DNA of 11,335 nucleotides from DASZJY01 sp036260255 (GTDB lineage Bacteria > Actinomycetota > Acidimicrobiia > Acidimicrobiales > AC-14). A program made the translations under genes and the position numbers. Location of the stretch: the NCBI GenBank assembly GCA_036260255.1, contig DATAAF010000022.1, forward strand, positions 1 to 11,335, read 5' to 3'. Shown piece after piece: positions 7,556 through 11,335 of this stretch; the stretch's first letter is position 1, and every line of letters begins with the position of its first letter. Under the pieces are notes generated by a model, which saw only the letters and a program-made list of their open reading frames with translations, had not been told where the DNA came from and ran no database searches.

Positions 7556-8508
7556 GCGCGCGCCTGCCCGAGGCTCTCGCCGAGCAGCCCGGTCGGACGG
7601 AACATGAGGACCAGCACGAGGATCGTGAAGGCGAAAACGTCGCGCCACTCCGCCCCGAGGACCGCCGACCCCCAGTTCTCCAAAAGGCCGAGGACGATCC
7701 CTCCGAGGAGCGCCCCCCGGATGTTCCCGATGCCGCCCAGCACGGCGGCGGTGAACGCCTTGATCCCGGGCAGGAAGCCGATGTTGAAACGCGCCTGCTC
7801 GAAGAAGATGCCGAAGAGCGTCCCCGCCGCGCCGGCCAGCAGACCTCCCAGGAGGAAGGTGAGCATGACCACCCGGTCGATGTTCACCCCCATGAGGGAG
7901 GCCGTCTCCGGGTCCTGGGCGGTCGCCCGGATCCCCCGGCCCAGCCGGGACGTGGCCACGAAACGCTCGAGCGCCACCATGAGCAGGACCGCGGCGACAA
8001 TCACCAGCACCTTGTCGGTACGGACGTTGGCCCCACCGATCTCGAACAGCTGGCGCTTCTCCAAGACCCGCGGGAACCCGAGGGCGTTGCGGCCGTAACG
8101 CAGGGCGAAGAGCTCCTGCAGGAACAGCGAGATCCCCACCGCGGTGATCAGGGCGGCCAGACGGGGTGCGTTGCGGCGGCGGAGCGGACGGTAGGCGATC
8201 CGCTCCATGACCACGGCCGCCCCTCCGGAGGCGGCCATCCCGGCGAGCATGACGATCAACAGCACCCAGACGAGGGCGAAGCCGGTCTTGGCCGGGTCGG
8301 CCGCGTCTATGCCGAGGCCATGCATGGCGAAGAGGCTGGCGAAGATGCCCACCATGAAGATCTCGGAGTGGGCGAAGTTGATCAGCCGCAGGACGCCGTA
8401 CACCAGCGTGTAGCCGAGGGCGATCAGCGCGTAGATGGCCCCCAGGGTGAGCCCGTCGATGGTCTGGGGCCCGAACTGGTCGGCCAGGCAGCTGAAGCAG
8501 GCGGAAAT
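7552..8508 (-). CDS. livH: Branched-chain amino acid ABC transporter permease LivH, apparent ATT start
   Basis: Inner-membrane permease subunit, 318 residues with the proposed start. The family signature runs from TIDGLTLGAIYALIALGYTLV (residues 16-36) through RLINFAHSE (41-49) to RATAQDPETASLMGVN (194-209) and ends FRPTGLLGE. The first canonical codon in frame, GTG at 8403, would cut off this conserved first membrane segment, so the gene must start further up. Between that GTG and an in-frame TAG (8511-8509) there is no ATG, GTG or TTG. The first codon after TAG is ATT (8508), six bases after AGGGAG (8520-8515), which is ideal spacing. CTG at 8487 is the alternative but lacks a ribosome binding site. 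A sequencing error hiding a normal start is also possible. The stop overlaps livMG by 4 bases. Function is strong; the start is moderate. Confidence 0.88.
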   Translation of the reverse strand: MSACFSCLADQFGPQTIDGLTLGAIYALIALGYTLVYGVLRLINFAHSEIFMVGIFASLFAMHGLGIDAADPAKTGFALVWVLLIVMLAGMAASGGAAVVMERIAYRPLRRRNAPRLAALITAVGISLFLQELFALRYGRNALGFPRVLEKRQLFEIGGANVRTDKVLVIVAAVLLMVALERFVATSRLGRGIRATAQDPETASLMGVNIDRVVMLTFLLGGLLAGAAGTLFGIFFEQARFNIGFLPGIKAFTAAVLGGIGNIRGALLGGIVLGLLENWGSAVLGAEWRDVFAFTILVLVLMFRPTGLLGESLGQARA

Positions 8509-8514
8509 CTAGGT

Positions 8515-8520
8515 CTCCCT
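8515..8520 (-). promoter_or_regulatory. Ribosome binding site AGGGAG that sets the livH ATT start
   Basis: AGGGAG on the minus strand is followed by six bases (ACCTAG) and then ATT at 8508. The TAG inside the spacer closes the livH frame upstream, so the start must lie downstream of it. This site is why ATT is preferred over CTG. Confidence 0.55.
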
Positions 8521-8530
8521 CTGGGTGCCG

Positions 8531-8555
8531 TCGGGAGGGCGCCGTGCCCTCCCGA
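8531..8555 (-). other. 10-bp hairpin between livK and livH
   Basis: TCGGGAGGGC, a 5-base loop, then GCCCTCCCGA form a perfect 10-bp GC-rich stem in the 70-bp gap after the livK stop. No T tract follows, so it is not a standard intrinsic terminator. Such stems after binding-protein genes often protect the upstream message or partly end transcription, giving more binding protein than permease. That role here is inference. Confidence 0.6.
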
Positions 8556-8578
8556 TCGACAGCCGGTGGCGGGTCGCC

Positions 8579-9784
8579 CTATTGCACCTCGATCTGCTGG
8601 AGGGGGGCGATTCTGCCGTTCCTCACCTGGAAGACGAAGAACGTCTTCGACCTCAGGTTGCCGTTGGGCTCGAACTCGATGGTCTTCGACACGCCGTCGA
8701 GCCGGCCGAAGCCCTCCACGAACTGCAGGAGCTTGGCCCGGTCGGTGTTCCCCGCCTTTATGCCCTGGATGAGGATCTTGGTGGCGTCGTAGGCCTCGGG
8801 GGCGTAGAGGCCCGGCTCCTTGCCGGTCTTCGACCTGAAGCTGTCGTAGAAGGCCTTCAGGTTGCCGGTCGAGCTCTCGAGGGCCAGGTTGCAGGGACAG
8901 GACAGGCGGGCGCCCTCGGCCGCCTGCGGGCCGGCGGAAGTGACGAAGCCGGGGTCGAGGGAGCCGTCGCCGCTGACGAACTGGGCGTTGACGCCGGCGT
9001 CGGTGAGCTGCTTCTTGAGTCGCCCCGCCTCCGCGTAGTAGCCGCCGTAGAAGATGTGCGACGGGTTGGTCGCCCTCACCGCGTTGACCGTCGCCGAGAA
9101 GTCCTGGGCGTCGGGGTCGACGGTGAAGATCTGCGTGGTGGTCAGCCCCCTGGCCTTGGCGCCCCTGTCGACGTCCTCGGCCAGCGGCTTGCCGTAGTCG
9201 CTGTTGTCGTGGATGACGGCGATGCGGCTGGGCTTGGGGTTGGCGGTGTTCAAGTACGAGACCACCCCGTTGGCCTGCAGGGTGTCGTCGGCGATGACCC
9301 GGTGGAACACCGTGGCGTTGGGCACCACCGTGGGCAGGTCCTTGTTGGTTGCCGACGCGCTGACCATCACCAGCCCGGCGTCCTGCAGCGAGGGGAGTAG
9401 GGCCCGGGTCTCGCCCGAGAAGGCGGGGCCGACGATGCCGAGGACGTTGCGGTCGGTGATGAAGCGATCCTTGATCGTCGATGCCTGCGCCGGGTCGCCG
9501 GCGGTGTCGAACTCCGCCATCATGATCATGGGGCCGCCCTTGGCGTTCTCCTCCTCGATGGCGACCCTCATGCCGTCCCGGATGTTGATGCCCAGGTTGG
9601 CGTTGTCACCGGTGAGGGCGCCGACGAACCCGATGGTGTACATGTCGCCCGCCGCCGCCGTCGTGTTGGTGCCCTGACCTCCGGTGGTGGTCTCCTCGTC
9701 GTCGTCACCGCAGGCGGCGAGCACCAACGAGGAGACGAGCAGCACCGCCAGCATGCGCCATGCACCCAGCCGTACTCGAGACAT
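8579..9784 (-). CDS. livK: Branched-chain amino acid ABC transporter substrate-binding lipoprotein
   Basis: Type 1 periplasmic-binding-fold receptor (Leu/Ile/Val-binding family), 401 residues, expected to be lipid-anchored outside the membrane and to deliver substrate to LivH/LivM. A lipoprotein signal peptide ends in VLAAC with Cys25. An acidic, Thr-rich tether (26-47) follows, then the fold starting at YTIGFVGALTGDNANLG. Typical receptor stretches include LGIVGPAFSGETRALLPSL, IAVIHDNSDYGKPLAED and HIFYGGYYAEAG. The LSCPCN stretch has a close Cys pair that may form a disulfide. ATG 9784 is supported by AGGGAG five bases upstream and by the signal peptide directly after it; an in-frame extension to 10024 lies inside hemQ and is rejected. 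First gene of the transporter operon. The ligand could be a branched-chain amino acid or another small amide or amino acid; this family is broad. Confidence 0.92.
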   Translation of the reverse strand: MSRVRLGAWRMLAVLLVSSLVLAACGDDDEETTTGGQGTNTTAAAGDMYTIGFVGALTGDNANLGINIRDGMRVAIEEENAKGGPMIMMAEFDTAGDPAQASTIKDRFITDRNVLGIVGPAFSGETRALLPSLQDAGLVMVSASATNKDLPTVVPNATVFHRVIADDTLQANGVVSYLNTANPKPSRIAVIHDNSDYGKPLAEDVDRGAKARGLTTTQIFTVDPDAQDFSATVNAVRATNPSHIFYGGYYAEAGRLKKQLTDAGVNAQFVSGDGSLDPGFVTSAGPQAAEGARLSCPCNLALESSTGNLKAFYDSFRSKTGKEPGLYAPEAYDATKILIQGIKAGNTDRAKLLQFVEGFGRLDGVSKTIEFEPNGNLRSKTFFVFQVRNGRIAPLQQIEVQ

Positions 9785-9801
9785 GCCAACTCCCTTTCTG
9801 C

Positions 9802-9824
9802 CTCTGTCGAACCGGGACAGAGTA
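9802..9824 (-). promoter_or_regulatory. Candidate livK promoter -10 overlapping a 7-bp dyad
   Basis: CTCTGTC (9802-9808), a 7-base spacer, and GACAGAG (9816-9822) form a perfect inverted repeat. On the minus strand TACTCT (9824-9819), a TANNNT -10 match, overlaps one arm, so the predicted start point near 9812 falls inside the dyad. The leader to ATG 9784 would be about 28 bases with a good ribosome binding site. This is the layout of an operator for a dimeric repressor; it could also be a small leader hairpin. No clear -35 is present. Confidence 0.35.
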
Positions 9825-9861
9825 CCGCCCGATCCGCGCCCGGACCGGTTGCCCCCGACGG

Positions 9862-10563
9862 TCAGGGAAGGGCGACCCGCCGAAGAACCTCGTTGATGGG
9901 TGCCAGCAGCCCGATCACGAAGGGGCCGAACTCGGCATACACGGCCGACGCGGTGTCGAAGCGCAGCTCGTGCACACACTGCTTGATCGCCACGGGGTCG
10001 TCGGCGAAGAGGGTGACGGCCCACTCCCAGTCGTCCAGGCCGGTCGACCCGGTGACCAGCTGGAGCACCCGCCCGGCGAACTCGCGGCCCTTGCGACCGT
10101 GGCCGTACATGAGCTGCTCCCGCTCCTCGTACGGCAGCGTGTACCAGTTGCCCACCGCGTCCCGCCGCTTGGACATCGGGTAGAAGCAGAGGACGCGCTT
10201 GCCCTCGGGCGGCAGCCGGGGGTGCAGCCGGGGCTCCAGCCGCTCGGGCGGCATCCCCCGGGCGTACTCCGACACCTCGGTGAGGGAGAGGTACGACGCG
10301 GTCAGATCGAGACCGGCGGTGATGAGGTCGGCCTGCAGCCGGTGCAGCCGCCAGAGGTCCGGCCCCAGCGCCATGACCCCCAGGTCGGCCTTGTGCCCCA
10401 GCACGACGAAGGGGACGACCTGGTGGTCGTCGGCCTCAGCCGCCTTCACCGCATTGACGACCGCTTCACGGTCGGTGACCGCGGTGACCCGCCAGAACAG
10501 ATGAAGAACCGCCCATCCTTCGGACGGGCTCACGGCGCCTGCCGGCGCCGATGGGTCGCTCAT
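9862..10563 (-). CDS. hemQ: Coproheme decarboxylase HemQ/ChdC (chlorite dismutase family)
   Basis: Final enzyme of the coproporphyrin-dependent heme pathway: it decarboxylates coproheme twice with peroxide to give heme b. The 233-residue length fits the family. Key residues by comparison with Gram-positive enzymes are Tyr141 in NWYTLPYEER (the radical tyrosine), proximal heme ligand His155 in LMYGHGRKGR, and Gln168 in VLQLVTGSTG at the position of the distal Gln of Firmicutes enzymes. The C-terminal half (LDDWEWAVTLFADDP, HELRFDTASAVYAEFGPF) is highly conserved. ATG 10563 begins an acidic, Pro-rich N-terminus. No Shine-Dalgarno precedes it, but TAGACT lies six bases upstream, suggesting a leaderless message. 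No other heme genes are in view. It lies 77 bases upstream of livK on the same strand, and a separate livK promoter is likely. Confidence 0.93.
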   Translation of the reverse strand: MSDPSAPAGAVSPSEGWAVLHLFWRVTAVTDREAVVNAVKAAEADDHQVVPFVVLGHKADLGVMALGPDLWRLHRLQADLITAGLDLTASYLSLTEVSEYARGMPPERLEPRLHPRLPPEGKRVLCFYPMSKRRDAVGNWYTLPYEEREQLMYGHGRKGREFAGRVLQLVTGSTGLDDWEWAVTLFADDPVAIKQCVHELRFDTASAVYAEFGPFVIGLLAPINEVLRRVALP

Positions 10564-10569
10564 GCAAGG

Positions 10570-10580
10570 AGTCTACGTAG
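10570..10580 (-). promoter_or_regulatory. Candidate -10 and CTACGTAG palindrome before hemQ
   Basis: On the minus strand TAGACT (10575-10570) matches TANNNT and lies six bases before the hemQ ATG, a leaderless arrangement. It overlaps a perfect 8-bp palindrome CTACGTAG (10573-10580). The palindrome might be a regulator site, but at this length chance is a fair alternative. Confidence 0.3.
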
Positions 10581-10587
10581 AGCTCGG

Positions 10588-10617
10588 CGGCGCCAGGCCC
10601 GGGGCACGTTGCCGAAG
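10588..10617. repeat. 30-bp direct repeat, copy 1
   Basis: Thirty bases starting CGGCGCCAGG and ending TTGCCGAAG are identical to 10728-10757, exactly 140 bases further on. Each copy has weak self-pairing (outer CGGC/GCCG, inner GGCA-CGT-TGCC). This copy lies about 25 bases upstream of the hemQ start. Confidence 0.9.
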
Positions 10618-10633
10618 ACCCCGACGCCGGGCT

Positions 10634-10664
10634 CGACGAGGCGCCCGAAGGGCTTGCCTCGTCG
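10634..10664. other. Long stem-loop in the hemQ-lipoprotein spacer
   Basis: CGACGAGGC (10634-10642) pairs with GCCTCGTCG (10656-10664), a 9-bp outer stem. Inside it GCCC-GAA-GGGC (10643-10653) makes a 4-bp tip, with a two-base TT bulge on one side. On the minus-strand transcript the tip reads GCCC-UUC-GGGC. No T tract follows on either strand. Confidence 0.7.
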
Positions 10665-10678
10665 GAACGCGGATGAGC

Positions 10679-10693
10679 GCCGCCGGAGGCGGC
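10679..10693. other. Small 6-bp stem-loop
   Basis: GCCGCC, loop GGA, then GGCGGC. It lies between the two larger GAA-loop hairpins of the spacer. In sequence this GC-rich the short stem alone is weak evidence. Confidence 0.45.
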
Positions 10694-10706
10694 ACGACGC
10701 AGTTAG

Positions 10707-10724
10707 ACGCCCCCGAAGGGGCGT
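10707..10724 (-). terminator. 7-bp stem with UUCG tetraloop
   Basis: On the minus strand ACGCCCC, TTCG, GGGGCGT form a perfect 7-bp stem closed by a C(UUCG)G tetraloop, an unusually stable RNA hairpin. It is about 80 bases downstream of the lipoprotein stop and could stop or protect that message. There is no U tract, so a terminator call is tentative. Confidence 0.45.
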
Positions 10725-10727
10725 GCA

Positions 10728-10757
10728 CGGCGCCAGGCCCGGGGCACGTTGCCGAAG
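10728..10757. repeat. 30-bp direct repeat, copy 2
   Basis: Identical to 10588-10617. The two copies bracket the stem-loops at 10634-10724, so the whole looks like one 170-bp unit (10588-10757). Confidence 0.9.
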
Positions 10758-10768
10758 GCCACTGCCCC

Positions 10769-10789
10769 GGCCCCGGGCCCGAAGGGGCC
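10769..10789 (-). terminator. GC-rich hairpin downstream of the lipoprotein gene
   Basis: GGCCCC (10769-10774) can pair with GGGGCC (10784-10789). Alternatively GGCCC/GGGCC form a 5-bp stem with a 4-base loop (10776-10789). It lies 11 bases beyond the lipoprotein stop on the minus strand. No T tract follows. Confidence 0.4.
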
Positions 10790-10790
10790 G

Positions 10791-10809
10791 TCAGGCCTTC
10801 TAGGCCTGA
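10791..10809 (-). terminator. 8-bp hairpin spanning the lipoprotein stop codon
   Basis: TCAGGCCT, loop TCT, AGGCCTGA form a perfect 8-bp stem with a 3-base loop. The minus-strand TAG stop (10802-10800) is in the loop and adjoining stem, so the last two codons lie in the structure. With the next hairpin it forms a tandem pair that may end transcription or block 3' decay. There is no U tract. Confidence 0.5.
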
Positions 10810-11252
10810 GCTATGCCGGCGCAGTCGAAGTACCCGAAGTCCTGGGCCCTCTCGCTGGCGCGCCGCTTGATCATGTCGACGTCGGCGAACGCCTCGTTCG
10901 CCTTGTCCTGCTGGTTGAGGCCCAAGGCCCGGGCGGCGGCGGTGTAGGACATGGCGAGGTTGTTGACGTCGGTGACGAACTGGCGGGCCGTCTCGAAGTC
11001 CTCCCCGGGAACCGGGAGGGCGTTCAGCCGGTCGTAGGCGCCGGACCACTCCTGCGACGCCCTCTCGGCCGTCTGCTGGTCGCGGGCGGTAAGCCCCTCG
11101 GTCTTGGAGAACGTCTCGCGGCAGATGGCGTCGGACTGCTCGATGTACCGCTGCTTCTCCGCACCGGGCTCGTCGCCGTCGCCACCACCGCACCCGGCCA
11201 GCCCCGCCAGAACCACCGCCAGCGCCAGTCCACCGACGAGCCGTGACCTCAC
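10800..11252 (-). CDS. Small secreted lipoprotein of unknown function (actinobacterial)
   Basis: The product has 150 residues. A lipoprotein signal peptide (basic MRSRL, hydrophobic core, LAGLAGC) gives a predicted lipidated Cys21, followed by a Gly/Asp-rich tether. The rest (about 34-150) looks all-helical and polar, starting KQRYIEQSDAIC and ending RAQDFGYFDCAG. Two cysteines, Cys44 and the one in YFDC near the C-terminus, could form a disulfide joining the ends. Many actinobacteria have small lipoproteins of this pattern with no known role, and I do not recognise a named family with confidence. GTG 11252 is well supported: GGAGG lies seven bases upstream and the signal peptide follows at once. 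The stop is buried in a hairpin. The gene is on the same strand as hemQ but 236 bp from it, so they are probably separate units. Confidence 0.85.
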   Translation of the reverse strand: MRSRLVGGLALAVVLAGLAGCGGGDGDEPGAEKQRYIEQSDAICRETFSKTEGLTARDQQTAERASQEWSGAYDRLNALPVPGEDFETARQFVTDVNNLAMSYTAAARALGLNQQDKANEAFADVDMIKRRASERAQDFGYFDCAGIAQA

Positions 11253-11282
11253 AGCAGCACCTCCGTCCCCGAGAGCCGCGGG

Positions 11283-11288
11283 ATGGTA
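11283..11288 (-). promoter_or_regulatory. Candidate -10 for the lipoprotein gene
   Basis: TACCAT on the minus strand matches TANNNT and lies 30 bases upstream of the GTG start, leaving a leader of about 24 bases that contains the GGAGG ribosome binding site. No clear -35 is visible because the upstream region is a hairpin. Confidence 0.3.
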
Positions 11289-11291
11289 GCA

Positions 11292-11313
11292 GCGGCGCGG
11301 GTTTTCGCGCCGC
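11292..11313. terminator. 8-bp GC-rich hairpin at right edge
   Basis: GCGGCGCG (11292-11299), loop GGTTTT, CGCGCCGC (11306-11313). A perfect stem just upstream of the lipoprotein promoter region, possibly the terminator of a minus-strand gene beyond the window. The T-run is in the loop, not after the stem. The last bases (11324-11332) are nine C residues. Confidence 0.4.
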
Positions 11314-11335
11314 CCTCCGGACGCCCCCCCCCGCC

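Noticed and set aside
6602..8098. 498-codon open frame on the plus strand, antisense to livMG and livH
   Set aside because: Low-complexity Asp/Gly/His/Pro-rich translation typical of the antisense of high-GC genes; the minus strand has clear LivM/LivH homology.
10588..10757. CRISPR-like repeat array
   Set aside because: Only two copies of the 30-base repeat, a 110-base intervening stretch full of hairpins, and no cas genes.
10674..10870. Plus-strand open frame through the hairpin spacer, starting ATG 10674
   Set aside because: Pro/Gly-rich translation simply reads the repeats and hairpins, then runs antisense into the lipoprotein gene; no ribosome binding site.

Overview
The window reads as high-GC actinobacterial chromosome. 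Several features point to Actinomycetota, possibly an Acidimicrobiia-type lineage: strong G/C bias at third codon positions, many GTG/TTG starts, an actinobacterial-type MutY without a NUDIX-like C-terminus, a ChaB/Rho-N protein, HemQ-type heme synthesis and candidate leaderless promoters. This placement is inference; there is no rRNA or other marker. Poly-C runs at both ends (1-11 and 11324-11332) suggest contig edges.

Layout, left to right. At 110-1746, on the minus strand, a class I SAM methyltransferase gene runs into a mutY-family adenine glycosylase gene through a 4-base TTGA overlap. A second small methyltransferase gene (1789-2430, plus) diverges from this pair. It converges on a minus-strand family 2 glycosyltransferase gene (2496-3203), with a hairpin between them. 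Divergent from the glycosyltransferase is a ChaB plus Rho-N protein gene (3273-3659, plus). It ends only 12 bases from the stop of the minus-strand block.

That block holds a branched-chain (or related) amino acid ABC importer operon, transcribed livK-livH-livMG-livF from 9784 to 4744. It has four notable features: a fused permease/ATPase (LivM-LivG), a livH that appears to start at ATT behind a good ribosome binding site, a 10-bp hairpin between livK and livH, and a dyad over a candidate livK promoter. The last gene of the operon, overlapping livF, is a LarE-type PP-loop sulfur transferase fused to a C-terminal NIL domain. Upstream of livK lie a coproheme decarboxylase gene (hemQ/chdC, 9862-10563) and a small lipoprotein gene (10800-11252). 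Between these two is a 236-bp spacer packed with hairpins and carrying a perfect 30-bp direct repeat.

The importer genes form one transport system: lipid-anchored binding protein, two permease domains and two ATPase domains. The coupled LarE-NIL gene suggests, but does not prove, a link between uptake and sulfur or methionine-type metabolism. No rRNA, tRNA, CRISPR, transposase, phage or defence genes were seen. The items most worth a second look are the LarE-NIL fusion in the liv operon and the hairpin/direct-repeat spacer at 10564-10809.
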